A stretch of 64,000 bases of DNA from Plutella xylostella (Eukaryota; Arthropoda; Insecta; Lepidoptera; Plutellidae): the NCBI RefSeq assembly GCF_932276165.1, contig NC_064007.1, positions 5,838,001-5,902,000 on the forward strand, given 5' to 3'. The position numbers and the translations under genes were made by a program. Positions 47,901-51,463 of the stretch are shown here, piece by piece (positions within the stretch are counted from its first letter, which is position 1; the number at the start of each line of letters is the position of its first letter). Below the pieces are notes generated by a model that was not told the DNA's origin, searched no databases, and was given only the letters and a program-made list of their open reading frames with translations.

Positions 47901-49194
47901 TAACATTAAAATCGTAGTGACTTAAATATTTAGCTTTTACTTACTTTGTAGTCCATCAGTAATTATCACAGATACTGTGAGATTATTTTATACCATGTTG
48001 TATAAAAGATTTTGGCAATGATTGTACGTAATTAAATATTTACGTTGTTTACTCATTTTGTGCATTTAAAGTTTTAATTATGATAATTCATATCCAACTA
48101 TTATGATACATTGTTACAGTTTTTAATTGGCTATAATTATGTTTAACTTTCCTGCTTATCTCTACTCTTTATAATAAATAAAATGCATGTGTCGAGGCTT
48201 TCATAAAGTACACTCTACGGTCTTTCTTTAATTTTGTATCGGCAATTTGAAAAGAGTTTTCTAATGTACTACTTACTCTACAGTCAGCTGCATGTCAATC
48301 TGAAACCTCCTATCAATACAATACTATTATATAATAAAAATACATTGATGGTTCATCAGTTTGACAAGGTACAGAATTGTATAGCTACTTATGCAGCTGA
48401 CTGTACATGCATGAATTGTGTCTACAACTAGTAGTAAATGTTCTATTCTAGGTAGTAAACATACTGTCGTTTTTGCAATGAGAATCAAACTTTGGGTCAA
48501 TTGGAATGATGTCTTGGAACCACAATAATATCATAATAATGTTATCAATCACAATTTGCCATAAATAAATCCACCACTATACTGTTAACAACTATAATTA
48601 TTGCTCTATAATCTTAGGAAGCCTTAGAATTTGGGGAAACATTTTAAATCTTAATCTTTATTTGTAAATATTTATGAATGGTGGCCTTGTCTTTGTTTAT
48701 ATATTGATTGTCATGAAAAATTGAAGGTAGTTATAAAAAAACCTCAAAGATCTCCTCCAGTGGCTACAACTACTTGTGTGCTCTAGGTTACAGTTTCGTA
48801 ACACTGACACACTTAGATCAATCGGTAGACGACGGCAATGATAAAAATGTGACATAATGTATCAACCATACCTGCATGTAAGCACGCAACTACCTCGGCC
48901 AATAGCCATCGGTCATTTCATTACACACCTACATTATTAAATTCCCACTGACAGGCCAGCTGTACATATAAACCTTGAAAACAGTTTGATACCAAACTCG
49001 ATCGGTATAGGTTTTGTATCGATAACGAAACGGTTTGTGAATGATATTGTGATTCACTGACCTTCAATGCTCTGACCGAGCGACGACGGTCCTAATGATG
49101 AAGACAGCTCCTTCTTCTGACCGTTCTTGGGGAGATCAGAGTCAGAATCGTCGAATACCAGCGTCCGCACAGACTGAGAGCATCTCCGATCCAT
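1..49194 (-). CDS. MAST: MAST-family microtubule-associated Ser/Thr kinase, 18 exons, C-terminus outside window
   Basis: Split gene on the minus strand; exons in transcript order are 49062-49194, 26501-26589, 25373-25450, 15709-15845, 12478-12553, 9629-9723, 8908-9024, 7979-8101, 7116-7197, 6843-6947, 6409-6573, 5503-5621, 4933-5070, 4410-4515, 1919-2118, 1364-1434, 989-1098 and 1-78. All junctions are GT-AG and the phases join into 674 codons without a stop. Residues about 146-440 match the DUF1908 region of MAST kinases (GRRWSVASLPSSGYGT, ARPARLLECLEFDPERF). The kinase domain starts near residue 461: Gly-loop NGAYGAV 469-475, ATP lysine K490, HRD with catalytic D583, DFG D601-G603, APE 641-643. 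All key residues are present, so the enzyme should be active. MAST kinases are AGC-type kinases with a downstream PDZ domain; Drosophila drop out acts in membrane and microtubule-based transport. The rest of the kinase lobe, AGC tail and PDZ lie left of base 1. Family assignment is firm; exact exon use is inferred from phase and homology remembered, not from transcripts. Confidence 0.93.
797..909 (-). mobile_element. 3' end of an RTE-like retrotransposon
   Basis: Minus-strand copy of the last ~110 bases of the element ending at 41955 (GGGGAAGC...GGTGGAAATCATTGGGGGAG) with the ATGATGATG tail at 797. It lies in MAST intron 17. Confidence 0.85.
989..1098 (-). CDS. MAST: MAST exon 17 (activation loop, APE)
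   Basis: Codes residues 612-648, ATNLYEEYADREARQFSDKQ and VCGTPEYIAPEVILRQ: the activation segment and APE motif. The shortened loop matches MAST kinases rather than other AGC kinases. The exon end is CAG followed by donor GTAATA. Confidence 0.97.
1364..1434 (-). CDS. MAST: MAST exon 16 (DFG motif)
   Basis: Codes residues 588-611, LLITATGHIKLTDFGLSKMG and LMS, with the magnesium-binding DFG at 601-603. Split codons join N588 to exon 15 and L612 to exon 17. Confidence 0.97.
1673..1906. repeat. minisatellite of 7-bp ACACAGG units
   Basis: About 33 almost perfect head-to-tail copies of ACACAGG. It lies in intron 15 just 13 bases past the end of MAST exon 15. It generates long open frames in every phase that are not genes. 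A pure array of this length should vary in copy number between individuals. Confidence 0.98.
1919..2118 (-). CDS. MAST: MAST exon 15 (hinge and HRD loop)
   Basis: Codes residues 522-587: CSFETKRHLCLIMEFVEGGD, then YFAEAVLAVEYLHSYGIVHR and DLKPD. It holds the hinge and the catalytic loop with D583. Thirteen bases beyond the exon end a minisatellite of 7-bp units begins. Confidence 0.97.
2663..2942 (+). mobile_element. tRNA-derived SINE, family A
   Basis: tRNA-like head with A-box GGCGTAGTGGTTAG and B-box GGTTCGATTCC, a body ending GGGAGTACATTAGTACAAGG and a (GT)n tail. TGAATATAAAGT is repeated on both sides (2651-2662 and 2943-2954), a clean target duplication. Confidence 0.93.
3026..3235 (-). 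mobile_element. SINE family C, body only
   Basis: Inverted body from the ATTCTATTCTAT tail to GAGGTTTCCTCACGATG; head absent. Confidence 0.85.
4410..4515 (-). CDS. MAST: MAST exon 14 (ATP-binding lysine, helix C)
   Basis: Codes residues 486-521, YAMKKISKNNLMLRNQVEQA and FAERDILSFADNPFV. K490 is the ATP-anchoring lysine and E510-type glutamate of FAERDIL belongs to helix C. Donor GTAAGT, acceptor CTTCCAG. Confidence 0.97.
4858..4924 (-). repeat. two-copy 41-bp repeat at MAST exon 13 donor
   Basis: A 25-bp sequence beginning AAATCCACACCCTCACATTT occurs at 4858 and 4899, ending nine bases from the exon 13 boundary at 4933. Confidence 0.85.
4933..5070 (-). CDS. MAST: MAST exon 13 (kinase Gly-loop)
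   Basis: Codes residues 440-485: a short Gly/Pro linker, then ENDYHVIKLISNGAYGAVYL and VKHKQTRQ. This is the start of the kinase domain with the glycine-rich loop. A 25-bp intronic sequence next to the donor is duplicated (4858 and 4899). Confidence 0.97.
5190..5399 (+). mobile_element. lepidopteran repeat GCTGTTCCCGCGAGC, full copy
   Basis: AGCTGTTCCCGCGCGCTTCG, TTTTCCCGTGGAAATTCCGG, GGTCTAGACCGTATGTATAC, (CAGA)n and end TTATAATATTAGTTAGGAT. Order of parts matches 30748-30957. Confidence 0.85.
5503..5621 (-). CDS. MAST: MAST exon 12
   Basis: Codes residues 401-439, GLTTDIPQYIIHKLGLSRDP and LAEL, closing DUF1908, then a seven-proline linker and NFSPS. It matches the GIKxDIPRYIxxQLGLTRDP block of the family. 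Confidence 0.95.
5957..6096 (-). pseudogene. broken partial copy of MAST exon 11
   Basis: Near-identical to the last ~130 bases of exon 11 (true exon 6409-6573), including the donor CTGAG/GTATGT edge. It lacks the first ~30 exon bases and carries a 7-bp insertion next to the donor, which would shift the frame if it were spliced in. Flanking intron around 5811-5850 and 6234-6275 is also similar (offset about 423-445), so a whole segment was duplicated and then diverged. Interpreted as a dead exon copy. Confidence 0.85.
6145..6217 (+). mobile_element. isolated tRNA-like SINE head
   Basis: CAGTCTAGTTGGTTACAGCG (A-box) and GGGTTCGAATCCCAGCATGG (B-box), about 73 nt. No CCA-compatible flanks and a poorly paired acceptor stem argue against a real tRNA. 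Confidence 0.65.
6409..6573 (-). CDS. MAST: MAST exon 11
   Basis: Codes residues 346-400, ending ARPARLLECLEFDPERFYRL and LEAAEGHARHTQ, the best conserved segment of DUF1908. A damaged partial copy of this exon lies about 445 bp further into the next intron (5957-6096). Confidence 0.95.
6843..6947 (-). CDS. MAST: MAST exon 10
   Basis: Codes residues 311-345, VLEMARDCLHKSESKQVTSS and YFYDMADSLDRLLAE. It matches the VIEMARDCLDKSRSGLITS / YFYELQENLEKLL helices of DUF1908. Phase 0 on both sides. Confidence 0.94.
7116..7197 (-). CDS. MAST: MAST exon 9
   Basis: Codes residues 283-310, LRALIEELTELDKKPDRPPI and ERFVQRQ, a helical part of the DUF1908 region. Acceptor TTCAG and donor GTTGGT; the donor is weak at position 3-5 but the phase joins exactly to exon 10. 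Confidence 0.88.
7514..7636 (+). mobile_element. SINE-like family D 3' part
   Basis: CAACACAAGCAAGCTTGTGC, GTTGTCGGGTAAGTGGGCAA and GCCTCTGACTAGGCTTAACG, matching the 3' half of the longer copies. Confidence 0.75.
7717..7970 (+). mobile_element. tRNA-derived SINE, family A
   Basis: Same head and body as 2663-2942. Its tail ends within about ten bases of the donor of MAST exon 8 (7979), and it lies antisense to the gene. Confidence 0.92.
7979..8101 (-). CDS. MAST: MAST exon 8
   Basis: Codes residues 242-282: SPSRSPGG, a Gly/Ala-rich insert, then AMSALFAHRFPQAQRAMDD, which corresponds to the MNHVYKERFPKATAQMEE helix of vertebrate MAST. The donor GTGAGT is followed within about ten bases by the 3' tail of a SINE (7717-7970). 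Confidence 0.9.
8525..8543 (-). repeat. 19-bp copy of MAST exon 7 end and donor
   Basis: ACCTGAGGCTGCGGCTGCG here is identical to 8906-8924, i.e. the last 17 bases of exon 7 plus its GT donor. It is directly followed by a SINE head at about 8560. Confidence 0.7.
8560..8872 (+). mobile_element. tRNA-derived SINE with different head, family B tail
   Basis: Head ACCATAGCTTAGGCGGTAGC with B-box GGTTCGAGTCC, distinct from other heads, joined to the GTAGATATATCAGCTGTCTG and GTGAGATGTCCCCACATATT tail of family B, with a 70-bp insert (ATTAGAGGGTTATATGCG). Confidence 0.85.
8908..9024 (-). CDS. MAST: MAST exon 7
   Basis: Codes residues 203-241, GSGMNNWASLSDSGGSG and then SPRSPARRLRSRSLS, matching the conserved RPRSRSLSPGRSP block (a basic, Ser-rich segment) when joined to exon 8. 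The donor GTATAT opens an uninterrupted (TA)n tract. Confidence 0.88.
9389..9591. mobile_element. element with GGGTCACTCTA-like ends, copy 3
   Basis: Left CAGGTTCACTCTCTAAATCG and right TTTGTAGTGACCCCCCTG; subterminal GACGAACGAACGAAC pairs with GTTTGTCGTTCGAC. It ends about 40 bp from MAST exon 6. Partial relatives occur at 35069-35174, 44506-44538 and 45866-45882. Confidence 0.6.
9629..9723 (-). CDS. MAST: MAST exon 6
   Basis: Codes SQCSSQERLLAAQ and a Cys/His-containing stretch (CEPRGCPHCQQHQ), residues 172-202. The SQCSSQE block is conserved in MAST kinases. The Cys-X2-Cys-like spacing is noted but no zinc site is claimed. The acceptor TTCCCTTGCAG plus the first 11 exon bases recur at 9794 and 9876. 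Confidence 0.88.
9703..9900 (-). repeat. tandem copies of MAST exon 6 acceptor
   Basis: A unit of 81-82 bp is repeated, with matching starts (GAGCATTGCGACTGCAAGGG) at 9713, 9794 and 9876. Read on the minus strand each carries TTCCCTTGCAG and the first 11 bases of exon 6; only the copy at 9713 continues into exon sequence. The unit boundary therefore lies inside the exon. Confidence 0.88.
9901..12477 (-). other. MAST intron 5, mostly featureless
   Basis: AT-rich sequence with no exon. A weak inverted pair (ACAGGGTGGT at 10343 and ACCACCCTGT at 10728) may mark an old MITE of about 400 bp. No other structure was recognised. Confidence 0.5.
12478..12553 (-). CDS. MAST: MAST exon 5
   Basis: Codes DGRRWSVASLPSSGYGTTPG, the most recognisable block at the start of the MAST DUF1908 region. 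The acceptor reads CCAGAG, so a second AG two bases further in (exon start 12551) is possible. Phase with exon 4 requires the first AG; see the candidate alternative exon at 12992-13097, which would require the second. Confidence 0.93.
12690..12870 (-). mobile_element. LINE 3'-end-like repeat
   Basis: (ATAG)n then TTCTTTATTGCACACACAAA and ATGGCGGCCTTATTACTAAG, a repeat form I know as a retroelement 3' end in Lepidoptera. Assignment is from memory of the phrase. Confidence 0.5.
12992..13097 (-). CDS. candidate alternative MAST exon (unproven)
   Basis: A GC-richer island inside intron 4, bounded by AATAG on one side and CAG|GTAATA on the other. One frame reads ERGQDRRSGSYLAQRISLAL then QRGNAASIMGTFEP without a stop. 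Entering in phase 0 (after exon 3) and leaving in phase 1, it would join exon 5 only if exon 5 uses its second AG (start 12551). That would make it an alternative to exon 4. I do not recognise this segment in MAST proteins, and all three frames are nearly open, so it may be an exon of another transcript or chance. Confidence 0.3.
13262..13372 (+). mobile_element. non-LTR retrotransposon C-terminal scrap
   Basis: Encodes PELNLLAHDREAWKRLVSAP then ends in GAAGAAGAAAGAAG. The xLAxDRxxWRxLV pattern is the usual C-terminus of several LINE reverse transcriptases. Confidence 0.6.
13832..14103 (-). mobile_element. tRNA-derived SINE, family A
   Basis: Full copy in minus orientation with an A-rich tail at 13840-13850. 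TCCATTTAACA flanks both sides (13821-13831 and 14104-14114). Confidence 0.93.
14531..14570. repeat. perfect GC-rich hairpin
   Basis: CGTCGTCTTGCGCCTGTG (14531-14548) and its exact inverse (14553-14570) are separated by GTGT. No T-run terminator-like context; it lies in MAST intron 4. Confidence 0.9.
15341..15845 (-). repeat. triplicated end of MAST exon 4 with donor site
   Basis: Three tandem copies of a 145-172 bp unit containing an exon-end and a GTGAGT donor: donor-edge matches at 15386-15393, 15558-15565 and the true one at 15703-15710. The distal copies still read as HALLSSSVKREKEL and ALLSSGVKRGKEL-like peptides up to the donor. Neither has its own acceptor or the 5' half of the exon. 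Copies are joined by a shared ACTACCAGGAG-type stretch. Confidence 0.85.
15709..15845 (-). CDS. MAST: MAST exon 4
   Basis: Codes residues 101-145 plus two bases of codon 146: a Gly/Ser/Pro start (GGGRCSSPGTGPLSPADGP), a His-rich stretch, then HALLSSSVKRGKEL. Phase fits exons 3 and 5. Its 3' end and donor are repeated twice more downstream in the intron (15386-15430 and 15558-15600). Confidence 0.82.
15846..16250. repeat. degenerate tandem repeat beside MAST exon 4
   Basis: Four to five imperfect units of roughly 110-120 bp with the shared phrase TTAGCTGGTGTTGGAGCGAG and GAATAGCTGGGTGAT. It starts immediately next to the exon 4 acceptor, so the polypyrimidine tract of that acceptor is made of repeat sequence. 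Confidence 0.85.
18062..18648 (+). mobile_element. lepidopteran repeat ending CTCGCACTTGGCCGG
   Basis: Opens AGGGTTCCGTAGCCAAAATG, has (GTCCGTCT)n, and closes with GCTACGGAACCC and CCCGACTCGCACTTGGCCGG. I recognise this composite as common in moth and butterfly genomes. AGGGTTCCGTAGC and GCTACGGAACCCT form an inner inverted pair (18065, 18597). No coding. Confidence 0.75.
18982..19089 (+). mobile_element. SINE-like family D piece
   Basis: Phrase CCCTACTGCTGGGGCACGGG, TCCAATGAAGGAAGGGTTTA, CACGCTGGCCCAGTGCGGG. Shared with 26872-26955 (inverted), 45558-45775 and 61122-61345. Confidence 0.75.
21672..21778 (-). mobile_element. SINE family B tail only
   Basis: Inverted tail with an internal deletion between GTGGGG and CCATCCGACCCC. 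Confidence 0.8.
21886..22100 (+). mobile_element. diverged tRNA-derived SINE
   Basis: Old copy with ATGGCACAGTTGTTAGTGAC head, GATCGATTTCCGGTCGGGG B-box region and a CGTCTACCCCATAAGGGAGT tail related to family A. Confidence 0.7.
22610..22810. mobile_element. palindromic MITE
   Basis: Arms of about 70 bp (GGCCTGGGTCTCCTATTTAC / GTAAATAGGAGACCCAGGCC at the edges) with a loop of about 55 bp. GC-rich (GACGCGGCCTACGGCGTG) against an AT-rich background. Confidence 0.9.
23064..24489. mobile_element. MULE-like non-autonomous DNA element with 9-bp target duplication
   Basis: Ends are 29-bp imperfect inverted repeats (about 24 of 29 matching), both starting GGGT and sharing TATAAAAACGAA. ACCCAAATC flanks both sides (23055-23063 and 24490-24498), a 9-bp target duplication as in Mutator-like elements. 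Both flanks of the interior are AT-rich with repeated AACGTTATAC-type words. The centre is a GC-rich tandem array of 153 bp. No transposase is encoded. Superfamily assignment is an inference from the 9-bp duplication. Confidence 0.75.
23345..24235. repeat. 153-bp tandem array, six copies
   Basis: GCGACGACGAGCAAAGCGAG recurs at 23381, 23534, 23687, 23840, 23993 and 24126: four exact steps of 153 bp, the last shortened by 20 bp. 153 is divisible by three, so the minus strand stays open for 200 codons with a 51-residue repeat (MLGDAPLRFAALRFGFDEHV start). Internal GAGCG/GAAGCG words repeat at a finer scale. It lies inside the element 23064-24489. Confidence 0.95.
25373..25450 (-). CDS. MAST: MAST exon 3
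   Basis: Codes residues 75-100, QKEQCVVSRRPSRL followed by a five-proline run and HHRLSLV. It sits where vertebrate MAST has the LPRRGSFCRTSNRKSLIV segment, a position rich in basic residues and serines. Phase 0 on both sides; acceptor CCACAG and donor GTAAGT are strong. Confidence 0.8.
25663..26290. mobile_element. 628-bp inverted-end DNA element inserted in a SINE
   Basis: CGGTCTTATTCATAAAAA at the left matches the inverse of the right end; TAG lies outside both ends (25660-25662, 26291-26293). The right flank resumes a SINE body (ATGTGCAGGTTTCCTCATGATG). It contains an 81-codon frame (25918-26163) with no recognised domain. Superfamily not assigned; a 3-bp duplication fits PIF/Harbinger-like elements only loosely. 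Confidence 0.7.
26291..26458 (-). mobile_element. SINE family C head and part body
   Basis: Minus-strand head GGAGCGGTGGTAGCTCAGTC with B-box GGTTCGAATCC, then the body up to the insertion point of the element at 25663-26290, which interrupts it. Confidence 0.82.
26501..26589 (-). CDS. MAST: MAST exon 2
   Basis: Codes residues 45-74 including LLRMRRSALGKSAPTL, which matches the conserved VRMRNxSLGxSAPSL block near the N-terminus of MAST kinases. The acceptor is TTTCCAG. The donor GTAAGA runs straight into an (AAAG)n tract (26478-26498 on the plus strand), and a SINE head begins about 40 nt further into the intron. Confidence 0.9.
26643..26851 (-). mobile_element. related repeat, inverted
   Basis: Inverted CGAAGCTCGCGGGAACAGCT at 26825 and CCTACTAATATTATAAAGGC at 26646, with a diverged centre. 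Confidence 0.75.
26872..26955 (-). mobile_element. SINE-like family D piece
   Basis: Inverted copy: ATTAGGCCTAAAACCCTTCC to CAGTGGGGACGTGATAGGT. Confidence 0.72.
27451..28554. mobile_element. 1.1-kb foldback element with ~100-bp inverted ends
   Basis: The left end (27451-27560) and the right end (28445-28554) are inverted copies sharing the core GTCGCGCGCCTTAGACTCGC, a T-run and CGTCAACTCGC. Termini read CGAGGA and TCCTCG. The interior has no coding frame. Target duplication not resolved. Confidence 0.75.
29376..29647 (+). mobile_element. tRNA-derived SINE, family A
   Basis: Nearly identical to 2663-2942; TATTCTATTCT flanks both sides (29365-29375 and 29648-29658). Confidence 0.93.
29893..30380. 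mobile_element. element with GGGTCACTCTA ends, copy 1
   Basis: Left GGGGTCACTCTAC and right ATAGAGTGACCCT are inverted. The right subterminal GACAGCTTTCGTTGG recurs in copies at 9389-9591 and 36491-36925. No coding. Confidence 0.6.
29935..30062. mobile_element. palindromic insert within a larger element
   Basis: GTAATGTAACATGTTGCACA at the left pairs with the inverse of CTGGGAATGTTACATTAC at the right. It is nested in 29893-30380. Confidence 0.65.
30748..30957 (+). mobile_element. lepidopteran repeat GCTGTTCCCGCGAGC, full copy
   Basis: All segments of the family present in order, including (CAGA)n and the ATATTAGTTAGGAT end. Confidence 0.85.
31711..31788 (-). mobile_element. isolated tRNA-like SINE head
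   Basis: On the minus strand: TCTGTGGTCTAGTGGTAGAA, then GGTTCGATTTCC. About 75 nt with box A and box B. The acceptor stem ends (TACCTCT / GGTAGGG) pair poorly, so a SINE head or tRNA relic is more likely than a working tRNA. Confidence 0.6.
32590..32795 (-). mobile_element. tRNA-derived SINE, family B
   Basis: Minus-strand copy: inverted tail (ATGTGGGGATATCTCACAC) then inverted B-box GGGAATCGAACCC and A-box CTAACTACTACACC. Confidence 0.88.
33412..33569 (+). mobile_element. lepidopteran repeat GCTGTTCCCGCGAGC, deleted copy
   Basis: Head and tail present with the central TCAGGGTCTAGACC part missing. Confidence 0.8.
33769..33963 (+). mobile_element. tRNA-derived SINE, family B
   Basis: Same tRNA-like head as family A but a different tail: GATATATCAGCTGTC ... 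GGTCGGATGGCCGTGTGTGA GATGTCCCCACATATT. Shortened between head and tail. Confidence 0.9.
34537..34826 (-). mobile_element. tRNA-derived SINE, family C
   Basis: Inverted full body from the ATTCTATTCT tail to GGGATCGAACCCGCATCT; the first part of the head is missing. Confidence 0.88.
35827..35985. mobile_element. 159-bp MITE, copy 1
   Basis: Inverted ends of about 40 bp (AAGCCGCGTACACACCGGGC and AACGAACGCCAACGAACG). Nearly identical in sequence and length to 49599-49757. Outer bases TAAAGC/GCTTAA suggest a TA or TTAA target. Confidence 0.88.
36491..36925. mobile_element. element with GGGTCACTCTA ends, copy 2
   Basis: Left GGGGGGTCACTCTACATGAC and right CGGTATAGAGTAACCCCC; subterminal GAGCTGTCGTTCGTTCC near the right end. 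Confidence 0.6.
37634..37793. mobile_element. MITE with imperfect inverted ends
   Basis: TAGTACGGGAT and ATCCTGTACTA at the edges, then AAAACGAAAAAAGTTTACGT pairing imperfectly with ACGTAAACTTTTATAGTTTT near the other end. Confidence 0.7.
38946..39152 (+). mobile_element. SINE family C, body only
   Basis: Body GTGAAGAAACCTGCATTTTA to the (AGAAT) tail; tRNA head absent. Confidence 0.85.
39208..39261. repeat. perfect 25-bp hairpin
   Basis: TAGTCATTTCATTTACACGG... (39208-39232) pairs exactly with 39237-39261 around a TCAT loop. Intron 1 of MAST. Confidence 0.9.
40563..40872 (+). mobile_element. tRNA-derived SINE, family C, full length
   Basis: Head TTGGTAGCTCAGTCGGGTAA with B-box GGTTCAAATCTC; body ACCCGCAGTGGACCAGCGTG, TCCAAGCTTAGGAAGGCAG; tail (AGAAT)n. 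AACCTTAGCGTT is repeated on both sides, so it inserted into or beside the RTE-like fragment. Confidence 0.9.
40872..41955 (+). mobile_element. RTE-like non-LTR retrotransposon fragment (reverse transcriptase)
   Basis: Encodes, with frameshifts, the reverse-transcriptase core FVDYQKAFDSIETW (40884) and FRFADDIVVMA (about 41170), then an open 185-codon stretch from 41268 (YVYLGQTVQL, QCVLPVMTYGAETWSL, KLKWQWAGHIARRTDGRWS, KRSVGRPP) and a C-terminal QVRGEALHAGRLRSDKVE piece. It ends in GATGATGATGATGAT, the usual microsatellite tail of such elements. It is 5'-truncated and dead. Confidence 0.9.
42667..42838. mobile_element. MITE with imperfect inverted ends
   Basis: TACCACCACCGAACTTAGCAA at the left matches the inverse of TTGCTAATGTGTCGGTAGTG at the right; inner GCGCTCGCTTGTCAAA pairs with TTTGACAGGCGAGTGAC. 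Its right half also resembles 37815-37862. Confidence 0.65.
43588..44235 (+). mobile_element. hAT-family remnant with decayed transposase tail
   Basis: Ends TAGTGTTGCCACGAATA and its inverse TATTCGTGGCATCTCTA resemble hAT termini; subterminal CCGAATA/TATTCGG words are repeated many times. The interior (43850-44045) reads, across breaks, WWSANK, YPNPLKFAK, SSPGSSVYSERLFSE and LPKNAEMLVFIQHNL, the hAT C-terminal dimerisation region. GTGCTT flanks both sides, an imperfect target duplication. Confidence 0.85.
44236..44457. mobile_element. palindromic MITE next to hAT remnant
   Basis: Arms of about 70 bp with few mismatches (CTTACATAGAGAATGGGGTT at the left, its inverse ending at 44449), containing CCGGTAACCTGATTA. 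Even GTGCTTA/TAAGCAC pair at the outer edge. No coding. Confidence 0.85.
44612..44712 (-). mobile_element. 3' end of another RTE-like retrotransposon
   Basis: ATCATCATCATCATC followed by the phrase CAGCCCGTATCTGCCCACTGC and CACGCCATCTCTTCCGGTCC is the inverted 3' end of a retrotransposon of the same broad type. Confidence 0.6.
45303..45440 (+). mobile_element. SINE family B tail only
   Basis: Tail portion TATGTATCTATCTACATATT to CCCCACATATTTATTATTA; head absent. Confidence 0.85.
45558..45775 (+). mobile_element. SINE-like family D, longer copy
   Basis: Starts in (ATC)n, carries the shared family D phrase and continues with CAACACAAGCAAGCTTGTGC and GAGTTGTCGGGTAAGTGGGC. Confidence 0.75.
45984..46244 (+). 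mobile_element. tRNA-derived SINE, family B
   Basis: Full family B copy (A-box GGTGTAGTGGTTAG, B-box GGTTCGATTCC) ending in CCCCACATATTTATTTATTT. Confidence 0.92.
46572..46697. mobile_element. foldback with perfect 39-bp arms
   Basis: Left arm 46572-46610 (AGGGTTAGTCCCGCTATGGT...) and right arm 46659-46697 are exact inverse copies; the 48-bp loop holds a third GGTACCATAGCGGGACT copy. Confidence 0.92.
49062..49194 (-). CDS. MAST: MAST exon 1 (start codon)
   Basis: Codes residues 1-44, opening MDRRCSQSVRTLVFDDSDSD. The ATG at 49194-49192 has G at -3 and G at +4, and an in-frame TAA lies 18 codons upstream with no other in-frame ATG between, which decides this start. The donor is GTCAGT. The acidic and Ser-rich start is less conserved than the rest, so an alternative first exon in the large intron cannot be excluded. 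Confidence 0.8.
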
Positions 49195-49598
49195 TGCCAC
49201 TAATAAAGCACAGCACAGTAAAACACTTATTTCTTCGCCATTTATCAGTTACTGTTTCACTCACGACCTATGGTCTATTCTTTCTTCGACACCTGAGCAC
49301 ATACGCGATTTGAATCAGCGAGCACAATCGCCAATTTTGTCAATTCAACACAATATTTTTGCATTTTTTGCTATCAAATAACGCAACACGGCTCAGCCAA
49401 AAGGCAAACAATTGACATTTGATTTTTTTTCTATGGAAAATGTTGCCATTGTAGATGTTATTTTTAACCCCGATTTTTTTGGTATTGCCATAGTAGTTTT
49501 AGGACTGTTTAGGACCGATCGGTATGACCAGTAAAAAAGACTCAAACTGGCAAAGAAACATTTTCCTTGACACATGACAAACCAGTTGAGTTTTTATG

Positions 49599-49757
49599 TA
49601 AAGCCGCGTACAGACCGGCCCAACGAACGCCAACGAACGTTTTTCGTTGACCTTCGTTGCTGCAATCTGCCCTGTATTATGTATGATAAATATCCATCGT
49701 TGGGATAACCGTTGGCGATCGTTGGGCGTTTGTTGGCCCGGTCTGTACGCAGCTTAA
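49599..49757. mobile_element. 159-bp MITE, copy 2
   Basis: Second copy of the family at 35827-35985, same length, about 90 percent alike by eye. It lies 400 bp upstream of the MAST start codon. Confidence 0.88.
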
Positions 49758-50463
49758 GCCAATAGATGGCATAACAACTATATAGTGCCACAAACTTATC
49801 TGTTCCGCTGACAGCTCACGTAAATGTGTAATATTTCTTCATTCTATAAGATTTTAAGTTTGCCAGTAGTGGTAATTCGCTCTTGTGGTTTTAATTAACC
49901 CATCTAATCTATATTAATATATAATTCATTAGTAAATAATGAGATATGGATCAATTTAGTTCGCTCTCACCGGAACAGATAAGTTTGTGGCACTGTACAT
50001 GCAACCATAACAACGATTAAAAATGTATTGTCAAACACTGCACATAGAGAGCAAAGAGGAGGAAAAATATATACGTACATACTAAACTCAGAATACGGAC
50101 TCAATACTTATATGATACTAGCTGTTGCCCGCGAGCTTCGCTTCGCCTTAAAATTATTTTGCCGTGGACTACTCCCGAACTACCTACCCAATAACATGCC
50201 ATGGTGGTATTAAATTAGATGAAAGTTGACAAATAAGTACGAAGATACTTGACTAAAAATGATTTTCATGACTTCATTGAGCAAAGACTTGTATAGCAAT
50301 GGCAGAATAGTAATTTATAAATGTTTAATTTCAAGCATCTAACTTATGCAGTTTTGGTTTTTTTCATACTACTTATTTTTACATAACTTTACTAAGGTGT
50401 GCAGACATGTTAGATTGAAAACATCTAGGTATCTTGCAATATCCTATTGTAACTAAGCTTTAC

Positions 50464-50624
50464 GGCTGTTTTAACAGCATGCAGATTTCATCACGCACGT
50501 GGGATAGCACGCCATTTTCCCGCATCTCGTGTGCATATTCCACGCGTTACAATGAATACTTGTATGAACGCGTGCGGGGAAATCCCGCGTGCGTGATCAA
50601 ATCCGCATGCTGTTAAAAACAGCC
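50464..50624. mobile_element. palindromic MITE
   Basis: GGCTGTTTTAACAGCATGC at the left pairs with GCATGCTGTTAAAAACAGCC at the right; further pairing includes ATCACGCACG and CGTGCGTGAT. Located about 1.3 kb upstream of the MAST start. Confidence 0.88.
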
Positions 50625-51305
50625 TAAGTTAATGACGAATTTCAACCGCTAACTCCGGTTTTTGTGGGAAAATACGGTACCTAAGCTACGTCCCTTCCTA
50701 ATTTCAAGTGCCTACGCTACGTTTAGCCTGTGCGTTAATATCGTGTGCGTGTCAGTCATGGGAATTCCGTATAGAAAATCTCTGCATATTTTCCTAAAAC
50801 ACCTACGTAATAAGTTTCATGGTTTTATCTTCAAAAATGACGCATAAGAACCAAATGACAATGAATGAAACCTCGTATTGAAAAGTACAGTCGTTTATTG
50901 GGTTGTTATCGAGGACCTACGAAGCTTACTGCAAATACATACAAACTATAAGTACATTAGCTAAAATCAAACCATACCGCGATCTATATCCGATCCGACA
51001 ACGCCATCTAGGAGCGGACATAGCTACTATATAAATTAAACTTCTAAAACTCAACACCCATAAAACTTTCAACCCCTATATTACACCCCCACACTGGGTT
51101 TTTTTATATGCTAATTATTATTTTTTTGTGATTATGTAGTGCCTAAATACAAAATATAATGTTTTTATCTTCAAAAATGACGAACTTCATACAAAATATG
51201 AACACCTATTTCATCCACTCACAGATCGAAGTTTCAAAAACGCTAGAACAAAATGTTTAATTATTGCTCATCAAGTGCTTAAATATAAAGTTTATTTAAA
51301 AAAAG

Positions 51306-51385
51306 ATCTACCCCGGCCGGGAATCGAACCCGGGACCTTCGGCATAGCAGTCAGGGTCACTAACCACTACGCCAGTCAGCCGTAG
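51306..51385 (-). mobile_element. SINE head (families A/B)
   Basis: Inverted tRNA-like head only: CCCGGCCGGGAATCGAACCC ... CTAACCACTACGCC. Not a functional tRNA gene; the anticodon arm matches the SINE heads. Confidence 0.85.
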
Positions 51386-51463
51386 TATTTTTGTCTTTTA
51401 AAATTAAGTATTCGCATACAACTTTTAACCCCCCCTTTTAACCCCTTACAACCTCCGTTTCGC

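Larger units (their letters stand above)
26590..49061 (-). other. MAST intron 1 (22.5 kb)
   Basis: Introns of this size next to the first coding exon often hold enhancers or alternative promoters, but none can be identified here by eye. Recognisable content is mobile DNA listed separately (27451-28554, 29376-29647, 29893-30380, 35827-35985, 36491-36925, 39604-42601, 43588-44235, 44236-44457, 46572-46697 and others). Stretches such as 46750-49000 look like unique AT-rich intron without repeats. Confidence 0.75.
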